Assembly (NCBI GenBank): GCA_027314645.1
Contig: DAHVAL010000010.1
Coordinates: 1 to 64,000 of the forward strand
Length of the DNA stretch: 64,000 bases
DNA from: Nitrospirota bacterium
Lineage (GTDB): Bacteria > Nitrospirota > Leptospirillia > Leptospirillales > Leptospirillaceae
Reading direction: 5' to 3'
Within the stretch, counting starts at the first letter, position 1. Each line of letters opens with the position of its first letter. This document shows positions 8,298 to 16,722 of the stretch, one piece after another. The notes beneath the pieces are model-generated. The model was given only the letters and a program-made list of their open reading frames with translations, made no database searches and had not been told where the DNA came from. Both the position numbers and the translations under genes were made by a program.

Positions 8298-9863
8298 TCA
8301 GGCAGGACGGGTTTTAAATAGATATCTCATGGTGAAATACTGTTGCCCGATGGTCAGGACATTATTGACGATCCAGTACAGGACGAGGCCAGAGGGAAAG
8401 TTGAGGAAGAAGAAGGTCATGACGACCGGCATGAACATCATAATGCGCTTTTGCATCGGGTCGGGGGATGAAGGAGTGAGCCGTGTCTGGATGATCATGG
8501 TTACGCCCATGATGATTGGAAAAATATAGTGGGGGTCCTTCAGGGAAAGATCGTGAATCCAAAAAAGGAACGGGGCCTGCCTCAATTCCACAGTGTTGTT
8601 GAGAATATTGTAGAGCGCCACAAATACGGGAATTTGGACGAGAACAGGAAGACAGCCTCCGAGGGGATTGATGCGCCGTTCCTTGTACAATTCCATCATA
8701 GCGGCATTCAATTGATTTCTGTCATCCTTAAACTTTGCCTGTAACTTCTTGATCTCCGGCTGAAGTTGTTGCATTTGAAACATGGATCTATAGGACAGAT
8801 AGGTGAGCGGGGAAAACAAGAGTTTGATAAAAAGGGTCAAGATAATGATCGCAAAGCCATAATTGGCCATATGCGCATAAAGGTTCGATAGAATAAGGAA
8901 AAGAAACTTGGCCAGAAAGCTGACAAGGTAGATTCGTCCAAAAAGGAACCATCCGAAGTCGACCGTATCCACAAGGCCGGGCTCTGCCGACTTGAGAAGG
9001 CTGTACCGTTTTGGACTTCCAGTGATGGCAAATCGGGAGTCGCCGGGGGGAAGAGTGAGTCGAATAAAGGATGACACCTTGTCTTTGATGATGTCTGTGG
9101 AAGCCGAAAGCCCCGAAAGGGAGAGATATCCGATAAAATATTTCGTTTCGTTTCCTGCCCAGGAGAGTGATCCGGGTGGGAAGGTTTCGGCCTGGTCCTT
9201 TTTGAATTCATTCATTTTCCCTGCAGAGGTCCCGTAAATGGGTCCTTGAAATTCGGTCCCATAAGATTGCACTTCATCGGTCATCCCGAAATCGAGGCCA
9301 GGGAGAAAGGTCAGTGGAAGCTTGTCGGGATTCGATACCTGAATGTCCACCCGGTATCCGGAAGCAGGAACGGTATAGGACAGAGAGGCAGAATGGCCGT
9401 TGTATGAAAAGTTTTCGGTCAAGGTAATTCCCGCGGAAGGGACGGAAATTAAATGGGATGTCGGAGCGGTTCCGTTGACGGTGATGGACGTGAGTGACAA
9501 CGGGAGAAGGCTGTTTTTGTCCCGGACGACGAGTCCGCCCCCCATGAACCCGGGTTTTGAACGAAGGAGATTTATCGGGGCCTTGTGGTCGCCCGCGAGA
9601 AATTTAGGAAGGGACCATTGCGTCAAGGTCCCGGATTTTTTGGAAAAGGAAAGTCTGAGATCTGAAGAGGCGAGAGTCAATAAGTCGTCTTCGGTATCAT
9701 TGACCATCGGGACGGAAATGAGTTTCGAAGAGATAATTCCCTTGCCTGAAGGAGGGCTCTGGTTTTGTGTTTTGTGCGTTGAAAAATAGTAGTAGAGAAG
9801 AAAATTGAACCCCAAAACGATAGCAATCAACGGAAGCATTCTTTTGAGCATCGAAAAGTCCAT
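8298..9863 (-). CDS. yidC: Membrane protein insertase YidC
   Basis: YidC inserts and folds inner-membrane proteins, alone or with SecYEG. The 521-residue protein is of the Gram-negative type: an N-terminal membrane helix (about 10-27), a periplasmic beta-domain (about 60-300), then the conserved five-helix core (about 310-510). The core includes the conserved arginine region near FSPLTYLSYRSMFQMQ, the cytoplasmic hairpin rich in Lys/Gln, and NPLGGCLPVLVQIPVFVALY. ATG 9863 has no obvious ribosome binding site; ATG 9851 is an alternative. It is flanked by yidD and mnmE, as in many genomes. Confidence 0.94.
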   Translation of the reverse strand: MDFSMLKRMLPLIAIVLGFNFLLYYYFSTHKTQNQSPPSGKGIISSKLISVPMVNDTEDDLLTLASSDLRLSFSKKSGTLTQWSLPKFLAGDHKAPINLLRSKPGFMGGGLVVRDKNSLLPLSLTSITVNGTAPTSHLISVPSAGITLTENFSYNGHSASLSYTVPASGYRVDIQVSNPDKLPLTFLPGLDFGMTDEVQSYGTEFQGPIYGTSAGKMNEFKKDQAETFPPGSLSWAGNETKYFIGYLSLSGLSASTDIIKDKVSSFIRLTLPPGDSRFAITGSPKRYSLLKSAEPGLVDTVDFGWFLFGRIYLVSFLAKFLFLILSNLYAHMANYGFAIIILTLFIKLLFSPLTYLSYRSMFQMQQLQPEIKKLQAKFKDDRNQLNAAMMELYKERRINPLGGCLPVLVQIPVFVALYNILNNTVELRQAPFLFWIHDLSLKDPHYIFPIIMGVTMIIQTRLTPSSPDPMQKRIMMFMPVVMTFFFLNFPSGLVLYWIVNNVLTIGQQYFTMRYLFKTRPA

Positions 9864-9902
9864 TTCGCGTTAGAGGGAACCAGGGGCCAGTGCGAACATC
9901 CC

Positions 9903-10097
9903 TCAGGGGTGATCGATCCCTCCAGGATGAAAGGGATGGCAACGAAGGATCCTGAAAATCGATTTCACCAAGGCTTTCGGAAAAGGGTATTTTTCAAAGG
10001 CCAACCGGGAATATTCGGAGCAAGAAGGATAAAACCGGCAGGAGGGGGGGAGAAAAGGGGAAATGAACCGTTGGTAAAAACGGATCCCGTATTGCAT
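9903..10097 (-). CDS. yidD: Membrane protein insertion efficiency factor YidD
   Basis: This 64-residue protein is a short but typical YidD: an amphipathic N-terminus ([26 protein letters not shown]) with the conserved CRFxPSCSxY motif, and a C-terminal [13 protein letters not shown]. It helps YidC-dependent insertion at the inner membrane face. ATG 10097 is chosen over TTG 10100 and lies three bases after the rnpA stop, with AAGGA in front. Confidence 0.93.
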   Translation of the reverse strand: MQYGIRFYQRFISPFLPPSCRFYPSCSEYSRLAFEKYPFPKALVKSIFRILRCHPFHPGGIDHP

Positions 10098-10100
10098 CAA

Positions 10101-10442
10101 TCAATCCTTCATCCTGTTCAGCATCCTGCAGGCCTCAGCCATCTGATCTAAAAGAATCCGGAACGGAATCTTAAGAGACGGTGTCCGTCCCAGTAAGGCG
10201 AAATGCCCCGTGGAAAATCCCGGGGTCAGCCGAAAGGCTTCTCGAAGCCGTCTCCGGATGCGATTACGGGAGACGGCATTACCGAGTTTTCTGCCGACGA
10301 GAATGCTAAGCCGGTTATCAGAGGACAAACGGCAATAAAGGACAAAAGAAGGGCACACAAATTTGATCCCCGGAGATGCGATGATCGACTGGATCTGGGT
10401 GCGTGTAAGAGGTGTCGCCTTCAATTGTCGGAGCCGGTTCAA
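10101..10442 (-). CDS. rnpA: Ribonuclease P protein component RnpA
   Basis: RnpA binds the catalytic RNase P RNA and its pre-tRNA substrates. The 113-residue basic protein carries the family's conserved RNR block ([22 protein letters not shown], about residues 51-72). The start is TTG 10442, which overlaps the rpmH stop as TTGA, so translation is probably coupled to ribosomal protein L34. Position between rpmH and yidD is the standard bacterial arrangement. Confidence 0.93.
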   Translation of the reverse strand: MNRLRQLKATPLTRTQIQSIIASPGIKFVCPSFVLYCRLSSDNRLSILVGRKLGNAVSRNRIRRRLREAFRLTPGFSTGHFALLGRTPSLKIPFRILLDQMAEACRMLNRMKD

Positions 10443-10573
10443 ACCGTAAGGCGGTAGCGGCCTTTCGCCCGTCGCTTCTTAAGCACTTTTTTTCCCGCGG
10501 TGGAGGCCATTCTTTTCCTGAATCCGTGGGTACGGACACGCCGAAGATTGCTCGGATTAAACGTCAAAGACAT
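10439..10573 (-). CDS. rpmH: 50S ribosomal protein L34
   Basis: This 44-residue, strongly basic protein begins [19 protein letters not shown] and continues through the conserved [19 protein letters not shown] block of bL34. ATG 10573 has GAGGAG five bases upstream. It forms the head of the rpmH-rnpA-yidD-yidC cluster. Normally dnaA lies just upstream of rpmH in the other orientation; here rplI lies there instead, transcribed in the same direction. Confidence 0.96.
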   Translation of the reverse strand: MSLTFNPSNLRRVRTHGFRKRMASTAGKKVLKKRRAKGRYRLTV

Positions 10574-10638
10574 AGAGAGACTCCTCAATTAATAAAGGGG
10601 AAATCGTGCCCCCATCCGCTCCCGAAAGGGGAAGGGAA

Positions 10639-11091
10639 TTATTCGGAAACAACCTCGAGCGTTAGCGTCGCATGAAGGGAGTGACCCAAATTGACCGGAA
10701 CGGAATAAGAGCCAAGATCGCGAATAGGAGGTTCGATATGGACCTGCTTCTTATCGAGAACAATCCCTTGGGCGGATAGAAGATCGACAAGATGCATCGC
10801 CGTGACCGAGCCAAAAAGTTTGCCATTGTCGCCGACCTTGACGGGGACCTTTAGGGTAAGCTCGGCGAGTTTCTGTGCAACTCCGGAAAGGTGTTCCATT
10901 TCCTTGAGGGCTTTTTTCCGGATTTGTTCTTTCCGGACCTTTAACGCGTTCAACTCCTCCTTACCGGCGAGAACGCAGAGATTCTTGGGAAGGAGGAAGT
11001 TTCGTGCGTATCCAGAGGACACGGAGACGAGATCCCCAGCGTTCCCGAGACTCTCAACCTGTTGCTTCAAAATTACATCAATCTTTCCCAT
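10639..11091 (-). CDS. rplI: 50S ribosomal protein L9
   Basis: bL9 has two domains joined by a long helix, and the 150-residue product fits. The N-terminal domain has the signature GDLVSVSSGYARNFLLPKNL, followed by the charged connecting helix (about 40-75) and a C-terminal domain (PVKVGDNGKLFGSVT). It usually lies with rpsF and rpsR; here it heads the rpmH cluster. A promoter is seen at 11125-11154. The ribosome binding site is a weak GGGG. Confidence 0.95.
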   Translation of the reverse strand: MGKIDVILKQQVESLGNAGDLVSVSSGYARNFLLPKNLCVLAGKEELNALKVRKEQIRKKALKEMEHLSGVAQKLAELTLKVPVKVGDNGKLFGSVTAMHLVDLLSAQGIVLDKKQVHIEPPIRDLGSYSVPVNLGHSLHATLTLEVVSE

Positions 11092-11124
11092 GCGAACCCC
11101 GCTTTTTAAGAGTTAAACCGTGTT

Positions 11125-11154
11125 ATTCTACCAAAAGAAGTGCTTGGGAATCAA
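11125..11154 (-). promoter_or_regulatory. Promoter for rplI and the downstream rpmH cluster
   Basis: On the minus strand TTGATT (11154-11149) and TAGAAT (11130-11125) are separated by 18 bases. This gives a leader of about 25 bases to the rplI start. No other promoter of comparable quality was noticed in the leftward run, so it may drive several kilobases. Confidence 0.6.
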
Positions 11155-11257
11155 TGGTCCCCCCAGCGTAGGGGAAGCGGACGATTGAAGATCCCGGGGA
11201 ACACAGGGTAGACTTAAACACGGAACGAACAAGAAGCGGAGTCTCAGGGAGAACGAC

Positions 11258-12364
11258 GTGAGAACGGGATACACAACCGGCGCTTGCGCCCAGGCGGGAG
11301 TCAGGGCAGGTCTTGACGCTCTCCTGACCGGCCAGCGGCCTGAACAAGTGAAAATCCGTCTTCCGAACGGACGAAATGTGGAGTTCCCGATCGCCCGAAG
11401 CGACTCCGGGGTTTTGGATGGAAGGCCATGGGCGTTGATCTCTGTCATCAAGGATGGAGGAGACGACCCCGATTGCACGCACGGGGCGGAGATCGTGACC
11501 GAAATCCGGATCGACGGGAGTGGATCGGTGAAATTTTCGGCAGGGAAGGGGATTGGAACAATCACGAAGCCAGGGCTTGCAATTCCCGTGGGGGAACCGG
11601 CGATTAATCCGGTCCCCAGGAAATTCATGACCCAGGAATTTCTCTCTTCGTCACACCTGATCTCAACAAAACTTGGATTCAAAACGCCGGGAATCGAAAT
11701 TACCATTTCGGTCCCGGATGGGATTGAACGCGCAGAAAAGACATTGAATGCCCGCCTCGGAATTATGGGAGGCCTTTCAATCCTGGGAACAAAAGGAATC
11801 GTCGTCCCCTTTAGCACGGCGGCCTATCGGGCAAGCATCACCCAGGCTATCGATGTTGCCAGGGCAAGGGGGCATGACACCCTCGTCATGACGACGGGAG
11901 GTCAGAGCGAAGCCTTTGCAATGCGTATTCACCCGGAAATTCCTCAGGAGGCATTCATTCAGATAGGGGATTTTACGGGACATTCGGTTCGCCATGCGGC
12001 GAGGTCTGGCATCAAAAGGATCATCATGGCGGGATTTTTGGGGAAATTCTCCAAGCTGGCGAAGGGGGTGACCCAGACCCATGCGGCGGGGTCCCAGGTG
12101 GATCTGGACTTTCTTGTTGATCTCGCGAGGGAAACAGGGTCCGGGGAAGAGGTGTGTGCCCGTATACGGGAGGCCAACACGGCCCGCCACGTTGGGGAAA
12201 TTCTGGAGAGTTCGGGAAACAAGGATTTTTTTTATCTCCTTTGCAGGCATATCCTGCATCATCTCAAGAAAATCTCTCCCCATCCACCCGAAATCCTGAT
12301 CTTGCTGTCGAACTTTAAAGGAGAATTGATCGGACGTGCCGGGACGGTCCCTGAGGATGAGTGA
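11258..12364 (+). CDS. cbiD: Cobalt-precorrin-5B C1-methyltransferase CbiD
   Basis: CbiD methylates C1 of the corrin ring after ring contraction in the anaerobic (early-cobalt) route to cobalamin. The 368-residue protein begins with the CbiD hallmark RTGYTTGACAQAG and has the conserved Gly-rich block MGGLSILGTKGIVVPFS. GTG 11258 follows AGGGAGA. It starts the cobalamin run; the upstream 140 bases hold no recognisable B12 riboswitch. Presence of CbiD and CbiG marks the anaerobic rather than the oxygen-dependent pathway. Confidence 0.94.
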   Translation: MRTGYTTGACAQAGVRAGLDALLTGQRPEQVKIRLPNGRNVEFPIARSDSGVLDGRPWALISVIKDGGDDPDCTHGAEIVTEIRIDGSGSVKFSAGKGIGTITKPGLAIPVGEPAINPVPRKFMTQEFLSSSHLISTKLGFKTPGIEITISVPDGIERAEKTLNARLGIMGGLSILGTKGIVVPFSTAAYRASITQAIDVARARGHDTLVMTTGGQSEAFAMRIHPEIPQEAFIQIGDFTGHSVRHAARSGIKRIIMAGFLGKFSKLAKGVTQTHAAGSQVDLDFLVDLARETGSGEEVCARIREANTARHVGEILESSGNKDFFYLLCRHILHHLKKISPHPPEILILLSNFKGELIGRAGTVPEDE

Positions 12365-13007
12365 ACTTCCCCGCATTCACGTGGTGGGGATCGAGCCGGA
12401 AGGTCCCGACCCGGACAGGCCGCCGCTTTCAACCCTTTTGGGTGCCTGCCGCCTCCTTTGCGGAGGACGACGTCATCTCGAGGGCCTTTCCGGAAGGATC
12501 TCTCCCGGATCGCGCATTCTGCCTGTCACGACAAATGTCCCGGAAGTCGTGGAGGCCCTGAAGGAATTCCTCCGGAGGGGGGAGGAAGGGGTGGCGGTGG
12601 TGCTTGCCACAGGGGACCCCCTTTATCATGGGATTGGAGGGCCGATTGCCCGAGAGATTCCGCGTGGGCACCTTGCCTTTTATCCGGCGACAACCCTTGT
12701 GCAGCGCGCATTTTCGCTTCTCGGGGAAGCATGGGAGGGGGCGCAAGTGGCGAGTATCCATGGGAAGAAGGAAGAACCTGCTCTTGGCCCGGGCCGATGG
12801 ATCTTTTACACCAACGGTCCGAAAGGACCGGAAATGTTGGTGGATATGGCGTTTCGTCAGAGGCTCCGGATCATGGAAATGATCGTGCTTGAAGAAATCG
12901 GCCTCCCGGAACAGCGGGTTACGACATTCGATAAGGTGGTTGTCGAGGAGATCCGGTCGCGAGAATTCCGGACCCTGAATATGGTTGTCATGACGCTCGA
13001 CCAATAG
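12357..13007 (+). CDS. cbiE: Cobalt-precorrin-7 (C5)-methyltransferase CbiE
   Basis: CbiE transfers a methyl group to C5 of the corrin ring. The 216-residue protein is a tetrapyrrole methylase: HVVGIEPEGPDP near the N-terminus, and VVLATGDPLYHGIGG as the SAM-loop motif. ATG 12357 overlaps the cbiD stop by 8 bases; the frame is open to 12336. In many bacteria CbiE and CbiT are fused as CobL; here they are separate adjacent genes. Confidence 0.9.
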   Translation: MSELPRIHVVGIEPEGPDPDRPPLSTLLGACRLLCGGRRHLEGLSGRISPGSRILPVTTNVPEVVEALKEFLRRGEEGVAVVLATGDPLYHGIGGPIAREIPRGHLAFYPATTLVQRAFSLLGEAWEGAQVASIHGKKEEPALGPGRWIFYTNGPKGPEMLVDMAFRQRLRIMEMIVLEEIGLPEQRVTTFDKVVVEEIRSREFRTLNMVVMTLDQ

Positions 13008-13021
13008 TATGGATAGGGAAA

Positions 13022-13639
13022 ATGAAAAATACTGACCGTCTTTTTGGATTGCCCGAAGAGGCATTCCGGTTTACTGTCCCAAGAAAAGGTCTGATCACGA
13101 AAATGGAAATACGGGTGCTCTCCCTTTCGAAGCTCGATCTTCGGCCGAATCAGGTCCTGTGGGACATCGGAGCGGGCTCCGGCTCGGTTGGGATCGAGGC
13201 GGCGCGCCTGGTGCCGGATCTGTCAGTATGTGCGATCGAAAAGGATGCAGAGGACTTTCAGTGCCTCCTCGAAAACGTTGCGACCTTTGGTCTCGGATCC
13301 CGATTCCGAACGATCCATGGAAAGGCCCCGGAGGCATTGAAGGGGGTTCCTCGTCCAGATCGGGTCTTTATCGGCGGGTCGGGGGGACGGATGGGGGATC
13401 TCCTCGACGCTTGCGTAGAGGGGGTCCCTGTTCCCGGGATTGTATGCAACCTCGCCACCGTCGAAAACCTTTCTGAAGTGCTTCAATGGGCCAAATCCAA
13501 AAAGATCGATCCCGATATTCTTCATGTTCAGGTGGGACGGGGGCAACCCATTGTCGGCCTCCACAGGATTGAGGCCTTAAACCCTGTGTGGATTGTGTCA
13601 TTGTCCCCCGACCAGGGAATGAGCAAGGAGAAAGAATGA
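13022..13639 (+). CDS. cbiT: Cobalt-precorrin-6B (C15)-methyltransferase, decarboxylating, CbiT
   Basis: CbiT methylates C15 and removes the acetate carboxyl at C12. This 205-residue class I SAM methyltransferase has motif I WDIGAGSGSVGIEAA, preceded by the CbiT-typical PRKGLITKMEIR. FIGGSGG is the conserved motif following strand 4. It starts 14 bases after cbiE, with which it acts in sequence, and its stop overlaps the cbiG start as ATGA. Confidence 0.92.
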   Translation: MKNTDRLFGLPEEAFRFTVPRKGLITKMEIRVLSLSKLDLRPNQVLWDIGAGSGSVGIEAARLVPDLSVCAIEKDAEDFQCLLENVATFGLGSRFRTIHGKAPEALKGVPRPDRVFIGGSGGRMGDLLDACVEGVPVPGIVCNLATVENLSEVLQWAKSKKIDPDILHVQVGRGQPIVGLHRIEALNPVWIVSLSPDQGMSKEKE

Positions 13640-14778
13640 CCGCCGTTGGGAACGAAGGAAATGCAAGGAAGACCGCTGTTGTCACAATCACGCGGCCCGG
13701 CCTCGTTGTGGCAGGGAATATTGCGCGGGAGTGCCAAGCCGACCTTTATGTGTCCGAGCGATATGTTCCGAATATTCCGGAGGACTTGCGGTCGGAGGCC
13801 CATCCATTCGACGGCGTTCTCAAAAATCTCCTGCCGGACCTGTTTTCCAAATATGAAGGCCTTATCTTTGTCATGGCGCTAGGGATCGTGGTCCGGTCGA
13901 TCGGACCCCTCATCGCGGACAAAACAAAGGATCCGGCCGTCCTCGTGAGTGATGTGCAGGGCAAGTTTGTCATCAGCGTGCTCTCCGGACATCTTGGAGG
14001 GGCCAATAAGCTTGCCGAAGAGGTGGCCCGGCTCATCGGGGCTGTGCCGGTGATCACGACGGGGACGGATGTCTCCCAGAATGTGGCACCGGATCTAATT
14101 TCCCAGGAAATCGGCGCAGAACTCGACCCGTTGGAGCAGTTGAAGCGCGTCAGCTCAGCCATTGTCGATGGGGATCCCGTTCTTTTCATAAATCTTGAAC
14201 ACATTCCCATTCCCTCTCTTTCGGGGACATTAAAGCCAAACATCCTGAAGGCGTCGTCTCTCCCAGAGACGTTTCCCACTGTTCGCGCGGCGGTGGTGAT
14301 CTCGAGAAAGAAGTATCCGGCGCTTCCCCAGGGAATCGAAGTGATCTCCCTTGTTCCGAAGGTTTACGGTGTCGGGATCGGATGCAACCGCGGAACCTCC
14401 TCCGAGGAGATCACGGAGGCCTTGAAGACTCTGTTCCAGACCCATGGAATTCATCCCAAGAGCATCCGGGCCTTCGGGTCGATCGATCTCAAGTCGGATG
14501 AGCAAGGATTGTTAGATACGGCGTCCGGTTTTTCAAGGCCGGTGTTCTTTTTCTCCAGGGACCAACTGGGGACGGTCAGCGTACCCAACCCTTCGGGAGT
14601 CGTTCAAAAATTTGTCGGAACGCCGGCCGTGGCCGAACCTGCGTCGCTTCTCGCTCTCGTCCAATCCTCCCCTCCTTGGAAGGGCCAACCCCTTCTGGAG
14701 ATTGAAAAACAAAAGTCCGGGAATGTCACATTGGCTCTTGCCCGATGGATTCCTGACCAAACATCGTCCACGACCTGA
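13636..14778 (+). CDS. cbiG: Cobalt-precorrin-5A hydrolase CbiG
   Basis: CbiG opens the lactone and releases acetaldehyde during ring contraction in the anaerobic pathway. The 380-residue protein has the N-terminal CbiG domain (VMALGIVVRSIGPLIADKTKDPAV and VSVLSGHLGGAN-like block) and a C-terminal CobE-like domain (VGIGCNRGTSSEEI, then FGSIDLKSDEQGL). ATG 13636 has AGGAGAAAG before it and overlaps the cbiT stop; the upstream open frame lies inside cbiT. Confidence 0.93.
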   Translation: MTAVGNEGNARKTAVVTITRPGLVVAGNIARECQADLYVSERYVPNIPEDLRSEAHPFDGVLKNLLPDLFSKYEGLIFVMALGIVVRSIGPLIADKTKDPAVLVSDVQGKFVISVLSGHLGGANKLAEEVARLIGAVPVITTGTDVSQNVAPDLISQEIGAELDPLEQLKRVSSAIVDGDPVLFINLEHIPIPSLSGTLKPNILKASSLPETFPTVRAAVVISRKKYPALPQGIEVISLVPKVYGVGIGCNRGTSSEEITEALKTLFQTHGIHPKSIRAFGSIDLKSDEQGLLDTASGFSRPVFFFSRDQLGTVSVPNPSGVVQKFVGTPAVAEPASLLALVQSSPPWKGQPLLEIEKQKSGNVTLALARWIPDQTSSTT

Positions 14779-14789
14779 AAGAGGACCCT

Positions 14790-15614
14790 ATGACAAAAAG
14801 CTATATCACTTCATCCACCACCGGGAACGGAGGCACCTTGACGCTCGTCGGATTCGGTCCCGGCTCGGAAGATCATCTGACTCCCATTGCGCGAAGAGCC
14901 ATCGAAGGGGCGGACATCATTATCGGATATCGGACCTATATTGATCTCGTGCGGCCACTCATCCAAAAGAAAACCGTCATCGAAACCGGCATGACGGAAG
15001 AGATCGACCGTGCCACCCAGGCAGTGGAGCTTGCGTATTCGGGACAGAATGTGGCCCTGGTCAGTAGCGGAGATGTCGGGATTTATGGGATGGCGGGTTT
15101 GACATACGAAGTGCTGGAAGAAAAAGGTTGGACTGGCCGGGAGGTAGAGGTCGCCGTCATTCCGGGCATCACGGCCCTTTCCGCCTGCGCGTCGCTCCTT
15201 GGGGCTCCTCTCATGCACGATTTTGCCTCCATCAGCCTGTCGGATCTTCTGACGCCCTGGGATGTCATTCGCCGGAGGCTCAAGGCTGCCGCCGAGGCGG
15301 ATTTTGTGGTGGCTCTCTACAATCCCCGATCTTCAAAAAGAGTCCGGCAGGTGGAGGAGGCCCGGGAGATTCTGCTGGCCCACCGTGCTCATGACACCCC
15401 GGTCGGCATCGTCAAGAGCGCCATGCGGGAAGGGGAGGTGGTTGTGATCTCCACGCTCGATGCCATGCTGACCCATCCAATTGGAATGCTGACCACCATT
15501 CTCATCGGAAATTCCCAAACCCGCCTGGTGTCAGGCAGGATGGTGACCCCACGTGGATACAGGAACAAATACAATTTGGACACAGGGGTTCGTATCAAGA
15601 AGGAAAACGCATGA
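14790..15614 (+). CDS. cobJ: Precorrin-3B / cobalt-factor III C17-methyltransferase (CobJ/CbiH)
   Basis: This enzyme methylates C17 and drives ring contraction. The 274-residue tetrapyrrole methylase has the opening LVGFGPGSEDHLTP, the glycine loop SSGDVGIYGMAGLTYEVL, the VIPGITALSACASLLGAPL segment and FVVALYNPRSSKR. Some homologues carry a C-terminal ferredoxin-like domain; this one does not. It starts 11 bases after cbiG and overlaps cobO as ATGA. Confidence 0.92.
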   Translation: MTKSYITSSTTGNGGTLTLVGFGPGSEDHLTPIARRAIEGADIIIGYRTYIDLVRPLIQKKTVIETGMTEEIDRATQAVELAYSGQNVALVSSGDVGIYGMAGLTYEVLEEKGWTGREVEVAVIPGITALSACASLLGAPLMHDFASISLSDLLTPWDVIRRRLKAAAEADFVVALYNPRSSKRVRQVEEAREILLAHRAHDTPVGIVKSAMREGEVVVISTLDAMLTHPIGMLTTILIGNSQTRLVSGRMVTPRGYRNKYNLDTGVRIKKENA

Positions 15615-16153
15615 GCCAAGACCATAGCGTCTCTCCCTCTGGTCTTGTCATCGTCTATACGGGGGATGGGAAGGGAAAAACCACCGCAGCGCTCGGCATG
15701 CTCTTTCGTGCCGCAGGATACCGGATGTCGGGGTTGATGGTTCAGTTTATGAAAGGCCGGATGCATTCAGGGGAGAGGGACGCGGCCCAGAGTTTTGAAG
15801 GACGTATCACCATCGTCCCAATGGGGGAGGGATTCACCTGGGAGACAAAGGATGCGGCCCGGGACCGGCTGGTGGCCCAGCAAGCCTTTTCCTATGCTCG
15901 GAAGGAAGCGCTTTCCGGAGGGTATGACATTGTGGTGTTTGATGAAATCAACATCGCCCTTCGATACAATTATATTGATGTGTCCCAGGTTTTGGGGTTT
16001 CTTGATGAAAGGCCCAAGGGGCAACACGTGGTTCTTACCGGTCGGAATGCACCGGAATTATTGATTGAACGCGCCGATCTCGTGACGGAAATGAAAATGA
16101 TCAAGCATCCATTTGACAAAGGGATAATGGCACAGAAAGGGGTCGATTTTTAA
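15611..16153 (+). CDS. cobO: Cob(I)yrinic acid a,c-diamide adenosyltransferase (CobO/BtuR/CobA)
   Basis: This ATP:corrinoid adenosyltransferase attaches the 5'-deoxyadenosyl ligand to cobalt. The 180-residue protein has the P-loop TGDGKGKTTAALG at about residues 17-29 and the Walker B-like VVFDEINIALRY, both characteristic of the CobA-type family. It is the last cobalamin gene of the run. Genes for cbiL, cbiF, cbiC, cbiA and later steps are not in this window and would have to lie elsewhere for a complete pathway. Confidence 0.93.
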   Translation: MSQDHSVSPSGLVIVYTGDGKGKTTAALGMLFRAAGYRMSGLMVQFMKGRMHSGERDAAQSFEGRITIVPMGEGFTWETKDAARDRLVAQQAFSYARKEALSGGYDIVVFDEINIALRYNYIDVSQVLGFLDERPKGQHVVLTGRNAPELLIERADLVTEMKMIKHPFDKGIMAQKGVDF

Positions 16154-16707
16154 TGGCAATTTTGAAAATTGCGAAAATGGGAAATCCGATCCTCCGGAAA
16201 ATTTCGGAGCCGGTGTCCCAGAAAGAAATCCAAACGCCCGAATTTCAGCGGTTCCTTGACGATTTGATCGAGACCATGCGAGACGAAGACGGTCTCGGAC
16301 TGGCCGCTCCTCAGGTTCACGTATCCAAGCAGGTCGTGGTGATCGAGTCTCTCGACGATGACAGGACCCCCGACGCTCCTCCCTTTCCCCTTTTGGTCCT
16401 GATCAATCCGGTGTTCAAGTACCTGTCCAAGGAACTACGGACAGGGTGGGAAGGGTGCCTCTCCCTGGACAACCTTCGAGGAAAGGTTCCACGGTCCAGA
16501 GCGGTGAAACTGGAGGCCCTGGACCGCAATGGAGAGACGATCATCCTTGATTGGGAAGAATTTCCTGCCGTGGTGCTTCAACATGAGATCGATCATCTTC
16601 GGGGGCATCTCTTCGTCGATCGGATGAAGGACATGACCACACTGACCCACCTCGGAGAGTTCCACCGGTATTGGGTCAAAGGTCAGAAAGACGTCGAAGA
16701 GGTCTGA
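16153..16707 (+). CDS. def: Peptide deformylase
   Basis: Peptide deformylase removes the formyl group from nascent N-terminal methionine. The 184-residue metalloenzyme has all three family motifs: GLAAPQ (about 52-57), EGCLS with the metal-binding Cys, and HEIDH with the two metal-binding His and the catalytic Glu. ATG 16153 shares one base with the cobO stop (TAATG), so it is probably cotranslated with the cobalamin genes. Def is often paired with fmt, which is not seen here. It ends 15 bases before convergent pyrF, with no clear terminator. Confidence 0.95.
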   Translation: MAILKIAKMGNPILRKISEPVSQKEIQTPEFQRFLDDLIETMRDEDGLGLAAPQVHVSKQVVVIESLDDDRTPDAPPFPLLVLINPVFKYLSKELRTGWEGCLSLDNLRGKVPRSRAVKLEALDRNGETIILDWEEFPAVVLQHEIDHLRGHLFVDRMKDMTTLTHLGEFHRYWVKGQKDVEEV

Positions 16708-16722
16708 ACGGGCCAGGAAGAC

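Noticed and set aside
10574-10638. Replication origin between rpmH and rplI
   Set aside because: The gap is only 65 bases and has no DnaA-box cluster.
11117-11257. Cobalamin riboswitch upstream of cbiD
   Set aside because: Two G-rich stretches looked suggestive, but the conserved B12-box core and the flanking helices are not recognisable.
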